From assembly GCF_900476375.1 (NCBI RefSeq), contig NZ_UPPP01000060.1, forward strand, positions 35,305 to 99,304: a DNA stretch of 64,000 nucleotides. The letters are read 5' to 3'. Both the position numbers and the translations under genes were made by a program. The notes below the pieces were generated by a model. It was not told where the DNA came from, did not search any database, and worked only from the letters and a program-made list of their open reading frames with translations. Positions within the stretch are counted from its first letter, which is position 1; every line of letters begins with the position of its first letter. This DNA is from Allolucifera butyrica. GTDB lineage: Bacteria > Bacillota > Negativicutes > Sporomusales > UPPP01. This document shows, piece by piece, positions 34,779-43,419 of this stretch.

Positions 34779-34799
34779 GAAAGACCCAAAGGGTCTTTC
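34779..34799. repeat. GAAAGACCC...GGGTCTTTC hairpin
   Basis: Perfect 9-bp arms with loop AAA. It resembles the elements at 1095 and 17814 in its GAAAGACC/GGTCTTTC core. It lies between the Fur-family gene start and the spore-coat gene end. Confidence 0.5.
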
Positions 34800-34806
34800 A
34801 GTGGAA

Positions 34807-34880
34807 GGAAAGTATTTTACTTTTCGGTTCTTAAGAAGAATGTGTTATTTTTAGAAACAACCCGAAAAGTTATACTTTCC
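34807..34880. repeat. Long-armed inverted repeat
   Basis: Outer arms GGAAAGTA/TACTTTCC (8 bp) and inner arms ACTTTTCGG/CCGAAAAGT (9 bp) are separated by a small internal loop; the central loop is 34 bases. No gene lies inside. It may be a MITE-like remnant or an RNA structure. Confidence 0.5.
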
Positions 34881-34888
34881 GATCTCAT

Positions 34889-34919
34889 AAAAAAGACCCC
34901 GTAACCTAAACGGGGCTTC
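34889..34919 (-). terminator. Terminator after the CotF-like gene
   Basis: AAGCCCCGT/ACGGGGTCTT stem, followed on the minus strand by TTTTTTATG. Confidence 0.8.
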
Positions 34920-34931
34920 GCGAATCCAAAC

Positions 34932-35252
34932 TTACTGCATTTGTTGATTCTGGCTGCTAAATTTGCTCTGAGCCTGAGAAAGATCCTGCGGGTTGGCATT
35001 TTTCGGATTATAGTATCCCTTTTGCTGCATGACGTCAAAAATCTGCTTTTGTTGACTATACAAATCTCCCAGTACAGTCATATAATCACGGCGGAGCTGG
35101 TCACTGCCGGCTTCCAGTATATACGTATTTACCGCTTCCGCCAGATGTTTAGATTCATTCAGCGCCAACTGCAGAAGATCACGGTCGGAGATTTGCAGGC
35201 CTTGACCGCCATATTGACCGGACGTTTGGTTCTGTTGTCCTGTTTGGGCCAT
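34932..35252 (-). CDS. CotF-type spore coat protein
   Basis: 106 residues, rich in Gln, Ser and Asn at both ends (GQQNQTSGQYGGQG, SSQNQQMQ). The helical core LQISDRDLLQLALNESKHLAEAVNTY fits the CotF spore-coat family (ferritin-like helices). The ATG at 35252 follows GAGGTG. It forms a pair with the next small coat gene. Its presence supports sporulation, with expression expected in the mother cell under a sporulation sigma factor; no promoter was confirmed. Confidence 0.82.
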   Translation of the reverse strand: MAQTGQQNQTSGQYGGQGLQISDRDLLQLALNESKHLAEAVNTYILEAGSDQLRRDYMTVLGDLYSQQKQIFDVMQQKGYYNPKNANPQDLSQAQSKFSSQNQQMQ

Positions 35253-35364
35253 GTTTGTCACCTCAATTTCAAATTGTTTTAGATTGCGATTCTGCCGATT
35301 GGTTGAAAAGTTACTTGCTATTTTGCCGGTTCCAATCAGCAGTTACAGCATTACCACCATCCGG

Positions 35365-35562
35365 CTATTGTAATGTCTGTCCGGCGTTAAGATGTTTATT
35401 CATAGTTTGAAAATGTTGTTGATTTTTTTGGGCCATTTGTTGGAAGAGCTGCTTCCCTTGATTGTCCTGAATTGTATTGGCCAGGAAATTCAGTGTTTTG
35501 ACCGAAGTTTGTTCCATCGTTAGAAAATCTTCCAATTGCAACAATTCTTTTGCTGTCAGCAT
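35365..35562 (-). CDS. Small spore coat-like protein
   Basis: 65 residues: MLTAKELLQLEDFLTMEQTS followed by a helical, Gln-rich stretch. Short proteins with this opening occur beside CotF-like genes in endospore formers. The start at 35562 follows CGAAAGGGGGG; the longer reading frame runs back into the GGDEF gene and is rejected. It lies 112 bp before the CotF-like gene, probably in one sporulation unit. Confidence 0.75.
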   Translation of the reverse strand: MLTAKELLQLEDFLTMEQTSVKTLNFLANTIQDNQGKQLFQQMAQKNQQHFQTMNKHLNAGQTLQ

Positions 35563-35608
35563 TGAAATCCCCCCTTTCGGAAAATAGCATTTACCGTTTC
35601 CTGGCTCG

Positions 35609-38002
35609 CTATGCGCTATTTTCCTTCCAGACCATAACCTTATTCCGTCCACTTTGTTTTGCCCGGTACAAAGCCTGGTCGGCCCGCTCCACCATTTCAT
35701 CCCTGGTTATCGCCGGAACTGCCGGCGTATCGATGGTAGCTACGCCAATACTGACAGTAACTTGAATGACCGTTCCCGCATCAATAACAAAATTGCGTTC
35801 CGCTACCTGACGGCGAAAGCTGTCTGCCACCTCAACCGCTGCCGTTACTCCTGTTTCCGGCAAAATAACGGTAAACTCTTCGCCGCCATACCGGGCGCAA
35901 ATACTGGTACCGGCAAAAAACTCACGAATCATGGCGCCCATTTGCTGCAGCACCGCGTCACCGGCTACATGCCCCCATGTATCATTCACTTTTTTGAAAT
36001 AATCTATATCCAAGATGAGTAAGCTTAGTTTCCGTCCATGTAGATGCGCCCGGTTCAACTCACGCGTCAGACTGGAGTCAAAATTGCGACGGTTGGGCAA
36101 TTTGGTCAGCGCATCCGTCAGGGCAATCTTTTGCACGTTCTCATACAGATAGGCTCTTTCTAAACCAACCGCCGTCTGTCCGGCAATGGTCCCCAGGATC
36201 ATTTCCATGCCGGGTGGAATTTCAAATTTAGGATTGTTCCAGCCGAACACAATCAGACCCTGTAATTTGCCGCTGGAAAGAAGCGGTAGAATGTTCAAGC
36301 GCCGTTTCATTAAAACAGACATTGTAATTAAGCCCTGGTCTTCAGTAAGGTCCTGTTCCAGATAACTCAAATCAGCCCAGGGCCAAGCGACCTGTCCGTC
36401 GGAAAAGACCCGCTGCAAATGATTGATCTCACCGGTCGAAAACTGCTGCACAAACACCGGTTCCGCATGTACGCCGTCGTCACGGGCGTGCATAATAAAA
36501 GCGGCCGCACAATCGGAATAAAACAGTTCGTGCAACTGATGCGTTACTTTCGTCAATAAGGCAACGGGTGATAATTCCGTAGCAATATTTTTTATAATGT
36601 CATACAAAAGTTTCAATTCGTTAAAACTTTGCAACGTGTTGGCAAACATCTTGGCGTTTTTTATCGCCACACCGGCATGGTGGGCAAAAACTGTTAAAAA
36701 CTTGGCATCCTCCTCCGTAAAGCCCGCTGTTTGAGCGGAAAAAAGACCAAGTACGCCGATTACATCCCCGTTATGACGAATCGGTGCTCCCACCATGGAT
36801 CGTAAACCGGCAATTTCCCACTCCGGCGCAAGTCTTTCCGGATCCTCGCGCAAATCACAAATCACAATCGCCTTTTTTTCCGTCAATACTGTTCCCATGA
36901 AACTTTTCGCCGGCAATAAATACTCGGGGGGTTTAAAACTACTTAGATAGGCCGCAATTTTCAATTGGGACGGTGACGTCTCATTTAAGGCCAGATACAC
37001 ATGGCTGCATTGAAAAATCGTTGCTGTTGCCTGTACAACCTGCTGCAGCATCTGGTCTAAATTATGCCCTGACGCCAGTGTGGCACCCAGACTGGTGAAA
37101 GTTTGCTTTAATAACTTGTTATTTTCTTTCACGCTTTTATATTGTTTGAAATTTCGCCCCACCAATACCCGGAGTGAGCGGGCTAATTGAGCTACCCGGT
37201 TATACGGACGAAGGATGGATGTTTCTACTAAAGATTTTAAGATAAATACATTGGCTGCTAATTTGTACATGTGACCCAGCAAATTATAGGAATCATTAGA
37301 CTGCTGATAAAGAACGGCAGCTATCTCTACGGCAATGGACAGATACAGGGAAAACCGGAGAAAATAAATTTCCCGTTTTGTCGGATTTCGCCAACCGTAC
37401 AAAAGAGCCGATACAGCGAATAACGCCATACAGACATACTCCAGACTGACTTTAAGCGGCGTATTGCCTTCCCCGGCCGCGAACATGGCGGGGAATAACT
37501 CGGGTACATAGGCTATCAATAAAATTAAAGCTACCGTACTGACAGCCGCCATCCCGGTCAAATGTTCCCGCTGCAGACAGCTGTTCTGAACCCGCCGCCG
37601 AATGAACAGCGCCCCAAACAGGCCGCAGGCAACAACCAGCCGGCTAACGATCCAATAAAGTTCGGATTTATTAACGCTGTTTGCAGTAAAAAAGGGCGGC
37701 ATTCCCGGATACGAAAATGCATGGGCAAAATCCAGCATTCCCGCAGTTAAAAACGTAACCGCCAATACCAGATCCCGTCTGTCTTTAGTATGGCGCCAGC
37801 TGCTCCATACCACCCAGAATAACGTGAAACAGATCACCACGCTACTAAACTCCAAGCCCGTATGGATGAGCAAATAACCGTCCCCTGAAAATGTAACATA
37901 AAAAAGCCGGGGAAACATACTAATAAGAACTAACGGCAAGAAGATTAATATGATAAAGATAAGACATTTGCTTCTTTCGGGTACGGTAAATCCAGGATAC
38001 AT
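35609..38002 (-). CDS. Membrane GGDEF diguanylate cyclase with MASE3-like and GAF domains
   Basis: About 797 residues. The first 270 form seven or eight hydrophobic helices resembling the MASE3 sensor. Two GAF-like regions follow (around 300-450, with AGLRSMVGAPIRHNGDVIGVLGLFS, and around 460-620), then a GGDEF domain near 640-790 with the active motif RYGGEEF. The inhibitory RxxD site five residues upstream is absent (AGTS), so product inhibition is not expected at that site. It makes cyclic di-GMP in response to an unknown signal. AAGGAGGGATGAG precedes the ATG at 38002. Upstream in-frame codons lack this support. Confidence 0.9.
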   Translation of the reverse strand: MYPGFTVPERSKCLIFIILIFLPLVLISMFPRLFYVTFSGDGYLLIHTGLEFSSVVICFTLFWVVWSSWRHTKDRRDLVLAVTFLTAGMLDFAHAFSYPGMPPFFTANSVNKSELYWIVSRLVVACGLFGALFIRRRVQNSCLQREHLTGMAAVSTVALILLIAYVPELFPAMFAAGEGNTPLKVSLEYVCMALFAVSALLYGWRNPTKREIYFLRFSLYLSIAVEIAAVLYQQSNDSYNLLGHMYKLAANVFILKSLVETSILRPYNRVAQLARSLRVLVGRNFKQYKSVKENNKLLKQTFTSLGATLASGHNLDQMLQQVVQATATIFQCSHVYLALNETSPSQLKIAAYLSSFKPPEYLLPAKSFMGTVLTEKKAIVICDLREDPERLAPEWEIAGLRSMVGAPIRHNGDVIGVLGLFSAQTAGFTEEDAKFLTVFAHHAGVAIKNAKMFANTLQSFNELKLLYDIIKNIATELSPVALLTKVTHQLHELFYSDCAAAFIMHARDDGVHAEPVFVQQFSTGEINHLQRVFSDGQVAWPWADLSYLEQDLTEDQGLITMSVLMKRRLNILPLLSSGKLQGLIVFGWNNPKFEIPPGMEMILGTIAGQTAVGLERAYLYENVQKIALTDALTKLPNRRNFDSSLTRELNRAHLHGRKLSLLILDIDYFKKVNDTWGHVAGDAVLQQMGAMIREFFAGTSICARYGGEEFTVILPETGVTAAVEVADSFRRQVAERNFVIDAGTVIQVTVSIGVATIDTPAVPAITRDEMVERADQALYRAKQSGRNKVMVWKENSA

Positions 38003-38118
38003 CTTCTCATCCCTCCTTGTTACATAACATCTGCGTACTACATCATATTCGAAAATAGGAGGTGAGGTGCCAACCTGGTTCCGGGTTATATTGCGTCTAA
38101 AATTATCTTTCCGGTCCA

Positions 38119-38163
38119 TAAAAAAAGACTTCCGCACCGGTGTTACAACCGCTGCAGAAGTCT
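38119..38163 (-). terminator. Terminator after cstA
   Basis: AGACTTC-tgcagcgg and ccggtgcg-GAAGTCT arms on the minus strand, followed by TTTTTTTATGG. Confidence 0.75.
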
Positions 38164-38181
38164 CCGACCGCAATAATCAAA

Positions 38182-39978
38182 TTATTCTTCGCTCATTATT
38201 GCCTTTGCAGCATCGACTGCTTGCGCCCGCCGGCCGATGCGCAGCCATACCCGGACGGCATCGGCAATTACAAAGACAACCAGCACAATCATGACTAGGC
38301 TGGCACCGGCCAATAAATAATTTCGCTGCGGCAGATAGTTCAGAACAACATTCATATAACCCGCCGCCACCGTAGTTACTGCCAGAAAGCACATAGGAAT
38401 GATGGTTGTCCAGGTATAACGCCCTTTGCCCATCCGGAAAAGAACGGTTGTGCCCACAGCCAGGGCCATACTTCCTAAAAGTTGATTGGCTACGCCGAAC
38501 AACGGCCAGATTGTGGATATGGAACCGCCGTAAAGGAGATAACCCCAGGCAAAAGACATAAGAGCGCTGGTTACTATGAGCCCGGGCGTCCAATGTACAT
38601 CTTTAAGCGGCTTATAGACACGGCCGCCCAGTTCCTGTAACAGATACCGGCCGACCCGGGTGCCGGCGTCAATCGTAGTAAGAATAAACAAGGCTTCGAA
38701 CATAATGGCAAAATGATACCAGAAGGAAAGCAGCCCCTTTAAACCGGGAATCTTCTCAAAAATATGCGCCATGCCCACGGCAAGCGATACGGCACCGCCA
38801 GGCCGGCCGGCCACATTTTCGCCCACCATTTGGGACAAAGCCGGCAATTCATTGATATGCATGTGCAGCTTTGCAAAAATAGGCGGCAACGTATTGATCG
38901 CAAAATAATCGGCTGGAAACATACTGGTCGCGGCAATTAAAGCCATGAGGCCGACAAAGGATTCCACCAGCATGCCGCCAAAGCCCACCGCCCGAATTTC
39001 CGCTTCATTCGTTAACATTTTCGGTGTTGTGCCGGTAGCAATTAAGGCATGAAACCCGGAAATTGCACCGCAGGCAATGGTAATAAACATAAAGGGCCAG
39101 ACAGGGCCGGGAATCACCGGACCGCCGCCGTGAATAAAAGGAGTCAGGGCCGGCATATGAATTTGCGGCCGGACGATAAGAATTCCTAAAGCCAGCGCCA
39201 AAATGGTGCCAATTTTCATATACGTACTGAGATAATCGCGCGGCGCCAGTAATAACCACACCGGCAAAGCCGCCGCCACAAAACCGTATACCGCAAGCAT
39301 GACCGACAGTTGGGTCCGGCTGAAGGTAAAGAACGGCGCCAGCCAGGAAGACTGCACTGCCGGGCCGGCAAATACACCCGCCAGGACCAGCGCAACACCG
39401 ATAAAAGAGGCTTCACCAATGTGGCCGGGACGTAAATAGCGCAAATAAATACCGACAAAAATCGCGGTGGGAATGGTCGCCGCCACCGTAAAGGTACCCC
39501 AGGGACTGTCATACAGAGCGTTAACCACTGCAATGGCCAGACCGGCCATAGTGATAATAAGAATAAATAATACCGCAATACTGGTTGCCAAACCGGAAGC
39601 TTCACTGATCTCCTTTTTGGCTATTTCCGCCACTGATAATCCGTCATGGCGCACGGAGGCGAAAAGAATGACCATGTCATGAACCGCACCGGCCGCTACG
39701 GCCCCAATTAAGAGCCATACCGTCCCCGGCAAATAGCCGAACTGTGACGCCAGCACAGGGCCGACTAAAGGACCGGCGCCGGCAATCGCTGCGAAATGGT
39801 GCCCAAACGTTACCCACTTATTGGTAGGGACATAGTCCCTGCCATCATTATGCCGCACTGCGGGAGTAACACGGGAAGGGTCCAGAACCAGTACTTTAGT
39901 CGCCATAAACGCACCATAATACCGGTAAGCCAAAATAAGTACCAGCGCTGCTATGATGACCAGGTTAATTGCATTCAT
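38182..39978 (-). CDS. cstA: CstA-family peptide/pyruvate transporter
   Basis: 598 residues with about sixteen membrane helices. The family block DYVPTNKWVTFGHHFAAIAGAGPLVGPVLA near residues 50-78, IACGAISGFHALI and TTIDAGTRVGRYLLQE are diagnostic of CstA. E. coli members (CstA, BtsT) take up pyruvate and possibly peptides. AAAGGAGGATCTAG precedes the ATG. A LytSR two-component system lies upstream on the same strand, as with BtsSR controlling btsT, so pyruvate-responsive expression is likely. Confidence 0.95.
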   Translation of the reverse strand: MNAINLVIIAALVLILAYRYYGAFMATKVLVLDPSRVTPAVRHNDGRDYVPTNKWVTFGHHFAAIAGAGPLVGPVLASQFGYLPGTVWLLIGAVAAGAVHDMVILFASVRHDGLSVAEIAKKEISEASGLATSIAVLFILIITMAGLAIAVVNALYDSPWGTFTVAATIPTAIFVGIYLRYLRPGHIGEASFIGVALVLAGVFAGPAVQSSWLAPFFTFSRTQLSVMLAVYGFVAAALPVWLLLAPRDYLSTYMKIGTILALALGILIVRPQIHMPALTPFIHGGGPVIPGPVWPFMFITIACGAISGFHALIATGTTPKMLTNEAEIRAVGFGGMLVESFVGLMALIAATSMFPADYFAINTLPPIFAKLHMHINELPALSQMVGENVAGRPGGAVSLAVGMAHIFEKIPGLKGLLSFWYHFAIMFEALFILTTIDAGTRVGRYLLQELGGRVYKPLKDVHWTPGLIVTSALMSFAWGYLLYGGSISTIWPLFGVANQLLGSMALAVGTTVLFRMGKGRYTWTTIIPMCFLAVTTVAAGYMNVVLNYLPQRNYLLAGASLVMIVLVVFVIADAVRVWLRIGRRAQAVDAAKAIMSEE

Positions 39979-40062
39979 CCGCTAGATCCTCCTTTACAAA
40001 ATTGTTTGAACCCACATTTCGCATCCTGAACTTATAGCGACAATATTTCCCCCAATATATAG

Positions 40063-40112
40063 CCACTAAGTAACTAATAAGCTTATATTTGGTTAGAATC
40101 CACTTAGTTATC
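40063..40112 (-). promoter_or_regulatory. Candidate LytTR binding region upstream of cstA
   Basis: CCACTAAGTAACT at 40063 and CCACTTAGTTATC at 40100 are imperfect direct repeats 37 bp apart in the 295-bp gap between lytR and cstA. They also form partial inverted repeats (CTAAGT/ACTTAG). LytTR regulators bind paired direct repeats, usually more closely spaced, so this is only a candidate. The remainder of the gap shows no gene. Confidence 0.35.
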
Positions 40113-40273
40113 TTTTACAGGAGAATTATTGTCGAATGATAGAGGACTGCGAAAAGTGAGATTGAACATATTTAGCATACTCTAAAATGTAACAGGAGGA
40201 AACACAAATCGTCCCAATAGTATAAATTGCATGACGATTAGAAATAATCACGCGCTGAATAGAAAACAAGCCG

Positions 40274-41032
40274 TTACTTAAGACCGAAAATATCTTTCAA
40301 TTCTTTAATTTGTCCTTTGCTAACCGGAATTTCGGTATCCGGCAAGCCTTCCATTTTAAGCCAGTAGGTTCCCTTAAACCAGGGGATCACTTCCTTGACT
40401 TTATTCATATTTACGACATAACTTTTATGTACCCGGATCAAGCCGGTATCCCGGAGGCGCTCCTCCAGTTCCATTAATGTCCCGTTATAAACATACTCCC
40501 CGCCGGATGTTACGACGTTGACAACCCCAGCCTGGGTATAAACATAAATAACGTCCTGATAATCCAGCAATACAATTTTGCCGTTCTTTTCCACCGGGAG
40601 TTTGCGCACAAAAAAACGGGTTCTCTTCAACGCTTCATCCACCCGGCCTGCCGCCTCCCTCCATTCACCGGGCCGATAGCTTCTAAGCCGTTCCACCGTG
40701 GCATGAAGGCGCTGCGCTTCAAATGGTTTCAGCAAATAATCAGTCGCCCCGACTTCAAAAGCCTTCACGGCGTACTCGTCATAGGCGGTGGCAAAAACAA
40801 TGAGGGTTTGCGGCGCTATCTTGCGAATGATGAGCGCCGCTTCCATACCGGTCATCCCGCGCATCTGAACATCCATGAAAACGATGTCCGGCTTTATCCG
40901 GGGAATAAGCTCAATGGCAGCCGGTCCGCTGTCGGCTTCACCGGCCAATTCGATTCCTGCTTCCAGCGATAGCAAGTATTTCAGTTCATCTCTGGCCGGA
41001 GTCTCATCATCAACAACTACGGATCTAAGCAA
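40274..41032 (-). CDS. LytTR-type response regulator
   Basis: 252 residues. The receiver domain has VVDDETPARDE, the phospho-Asp in KPDIVFMDVQMRGMTG, and KPF; the C-terminal LytTR DNA-binding domain contains YTQAGVVNVV, LMELEERL and RVHKSYVVNMNKV. It starts at TTG behind GGGGAAG and overlaps the kinase gene by 8 bp. The output is probably cstA, directly downstream. Confidence 0.93.
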   Translation of the reverse strand: MLRSVVVDDETPARDELKYLLSLEAGIELAGEADSGPAAIELIPRIKPDIVFMDVQMRGMTGMEAALIIRKIAPQTLIVFATAYDEYAVKAFEVGATDYLLKPFEAQRLHATVERLRSYRPGEWREAAGRVDEALKRTRFFVRKLPVEKNGKIVLLDYQDVIYVYTQAGVVNVVTSGGEYVYNGTLMELEERLRDTGLIRVHKSYVVNMNKVKEVIPWFKGTYWLKMEGLPDTEIPVSKGQIKELKDIFGLK

Positions 41033-42722
41033 TGTCTTCCCCTTCTTCCTGCAGAAGTTTAGGCAGCCGCATAGTTACCGTTGTGCCTTTTCCCCGCTGG
41101 CTTTGCAGTGTCAGCCCCCAAGAGGCTCCATACTGACCGCGCAGCCGTTCATGCACATTAACCAGACCGATGCCTTCCCGGTTTCGTCCCGACAAAGGAT
41201 GGTTTACCGCTAAATCCATTCCTACCCCATTATCCTTCACACTGATTTCAATCTCCCGCTCCCGTTCAACAATCCGTAAAAAAATGCAGCCGCCCTCTTC
41301 TTTGGGCTGCAAACCGTGCCGAATAGCGTTCTCCACCAAAGGCTGAACGGTTAACGACGGTATAAGATATTTTTCCACACCGGGACTGATATCTTCCCTA
41401 ACCGCCAGCTTGTCCCCATACCGCGCCTGCTCAATGGATAAGTAGGCTTCCACCTGAGACAACTCTTCCGCAATGGTAATATTGCGGCCGGTTTTGTGCA
41501 GCACATGCCGGAAAATAGCGCTGAACTTAAGCAGCAATTCCCGGGCTAAGTCCGGCTTGGTCCGGATCAGGGAAGAAATCGTATTTAAGGTATTAAATAA
41601 AAAGTGGGGATTAATTTGCGCATATAGGGCTTTTAGTTCGGCCCGGGAAGCCAGCTTCGCCTGCCGGTCAATTTCCGCCAGTTCCAATTGAGTGGAAAAC
41701 AAATGAGCCACTCCGGCGGCAAATTCCCGGTCTACCGCTTTCACCGCATTGGGACGGACATAGTATAGTTTTAGGGTGCCGGTGACCAGTCCCGCCCGTT
41801 TCAAAGGCACAATAATTACACTCGCCAGTTTGCAGTCCCAACTGGCGCAGCCGATTTCCTGCGGTATCTGGGCAATCAGCATGTTGCCGCTTTGCAGCAC
41901 TTTAACCGTGGCATCCGATAGCATATTGCGTTTTTTGGCACAGCACTCTGTAGTATTGCCGATGAATGCCAGAACCTTTTCCGTATCCGTTATGGCCACC
42001 GCATCATAACGGTGGGTCGCCAGAATAATCCGGGCGGCGGCCTGTGCCGACTGCGGAGTGAGGCCATGCCGGAGATAAGACAGCGTCTGCGTGGCAATGG
42101 CCAGTGCTTTTTGCGACTGCTCGGCCCCAATCTTTTGCTCAGCCTCCATAACCGTTTTAATAATCAGCATAAAGATAGCTATTCCCAACGAATTGGTCAC
42201 AATCATCGGGACAGCGATTTTTTGCACTAATGCGAGAGCCATATCATAGGGACGGGCTGTCACTAAGATAACTGCCATTTGCAGTGTTTCCCCCGCGATT
42301 CCTGCTCCCAGAGCCAGCCACCAGGGAATAGGCCGTCCAGGATACCAGCGCCGCACAAACCCGCCCAGTAATCCTTCCAACACATTGGCCAAGGCACAGG
42401 AAAATGCCGTAAACCCTCCCAGCAAAAAGCGATGCCCGCCGGCAATCAGTCCTGCCGCCACCCCCATCATGCGACCGCCAATCAAGCCGGCGGCCATAAC
42501 TCCCACCACTCGGGAATTGGCCAGGGCATGGTCAACCGGAATACCGGCATAGGTGCCAACGATGCCAATGAACCCGAATAAAACCGCCAAAACGGCCCGG
42601 TCGCCAAAAGTAACCTGTCTGTTAACAATACGGCGAAAAACGGCCGTCTGCGATAATACGAAAGCCAGGGTAGCCGCCACACTAAGGCGCTGCATCATCT
42701 CGCCCAGCAAGGAAAAGTCCAT
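41025..42722 (-). CDS. LytS/BtsS-type sensor histidine kinase
   Basis: 565 residues. An N-terminal 5TMR-LYT membrane domain (GVMAAGLIGGRMMGVAAGLI, GGFTAFSCALANVLEGLLGG) is followed by a GAF-like region, a His_kinase domain with the phospho-His in ALYAQINPHFLFNTLNTI, and an HATPase domain (LVENAIRHGL, DNGVGM, GIGLVNVHERL). GGGGAGGG precedes the ATG. With the response regulator it resembles BtsSR/LytST systems that detect extracellular pyruvate. Confidence 0.94.
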   Translation of the reverse strand: MDFSLLGEMMQRLSVAATLAFVLSQTAVFRRIVNRQVTFGDRAVLAVLFGFIGIVGTYAGIPVDHALANSRVVGVMAAGLIGGRMMGVAAGLIAGGHRFLLGGFTAFSCALANVLEGLLGGFVRRWYPGRPIPWWLALGAGIAGETLQMAVILVTARPYDMALALVQKIAVPMIVTNSLGIAIFMLIIKTVMEAEQKIGAEQSQKALAIATQTLSYLRHGLTPQSAQAAARIILATHRYDAVAITDTEKVLAFIGNTTECCAKKRNMLSDATVKVLQSGNMLIAQIPQEIGCASWDCKLASVIIVPLKRAGLVTGTLKLYYVRPNAVKAVDREFAAGVAHLFSTQLELAEIDRQAKLASRAELKALYAQINPHFLFNTLNTISSLIRTKPDLARELLLKFSAIFRHVLHKTGRNITIAEELSQVEAYLSIEQARYGDKLAVREDISPGVEKYLIPSLTVQPLVENAIRHGLQPKEEGGCIFLRIVEREREIEISVKDNGVGMDLAVNHPLSGRNREGIGLVNVHERLRGQYGASWGLTLQSQRGKGTTVTMRLPKLLQEEGEDIA

Positions 42723-42782
42723 GAAAATCCCTCCCCTTGTACTATCATAACAATATCATTTTCCAGTTACTTCGGCAACCAA

Positions 42783-42870
42783 TGGGGATTGGGGAGATAT
42801 TGGATATTGGATATTGGGGGTTAGGGGTTAGGGACTGGAGGTTGGAGGGACTGGGTTGATTTGGGGCGGG
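42783..42870 (+). repeat. G-rich low-complexity tract with TTAGGG-like repeats
   Basis: Short direct repeats (GATATTGGATATTGG, GGGTTAGGGGTTAGGG) and at least five G-runs of three or more within 42816-42855 on the plus strand. The pattern permits a G-quadruplex. It lies 60 bp upstream of the divergently placed lytS start and is unlike the surrounding sequence. Confidence 0.6.
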
Positions 42871-42887
42871 TGCCTGGATTAAAGCGT

Positions 42888-42918
42888 AAAAAAAGCGCCT
42901 TGCGATAAGGCGCTTTTT
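42888..42918. terminator. Terminator of the small membrane-protein gene
   Basis: AAAAAGCGCCTT/TAAGGCGCTTTTT, perfect stem with a four-base loop and T-runs on both strands. On the minus strand it overlaps the stop region of the 117-residue protein gene. Confidence 0.85.
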
Positions 42919-43271
42919 CATTGCAGTTGCCGGGGCCGGCGTACGCTGTCATAAACCAGTTTTTTAGCCGCTACCAGCACACTGGCAAGCAGCCAGAAGG
43001 ACCAGTACATCGAAACCAGGGGATACGTCAGGGCAAAGGTGACGCCAAACAGAGCAAACGCCGGTTTCATCAGCAAAAACCAGGCGGTCAACCCTGAACC
43101 AAGGGCAAACGTAAAAATACACAGAGCTGCCAGACATGGGCTATTACGATTTAAGGATATTTTGCTCCCTTTGTCGCCGATAAACACCAAGGCCGCAATC
43201 AGGATAATGGCTCCCAAGAATGGTTTCGCCAGTACCAACCCGTTGCTTATGCTGTCCCATAAGGCATGCAC
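42918..43271 (-). CDS. Small membrane protein of unknown function
   Basis: 117 residues with three or four hydrophobic helices (near 14-30, 46-66, 68-86 and 88-104). I do not recognise the family. It starts at GTG behind AAGGGGGTGG and is followed directly by a terminator. It stands alone between lytS and the divergent tex gene. No catalytic motif is visible. Confidence 0.65.
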   Translation of the reverse strand: MHALWDSISNGLVLAKPFLGAIILIAALVFIGDKGSKISLNRNSPCLAALCIFTFALGSGLTAWFLLMKPAFALFGVTFALTYPLVSMYWSFWLLASVLVAAKKLVYDSVRRPRQLQ

Positions 43272-43419
43272 AATGCCACCCCCTTAGAATTTGTACTACT
43301 TTTATATATTTACCTGTATTTGGAAATATACCAATTATTTTCTGGAGAATGATTTCCTATCCGGCTGATCTTATACTATAATAGATACGAATATAGTTTT
43401 TAAGGTTGGTGACATTTGC

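Noticed and set aside
42783..42870. CRISPR-like array
   Set aside because: Repeats are only a few bases long and irregular, with no spacer pattern; no cas genes occur in the window.
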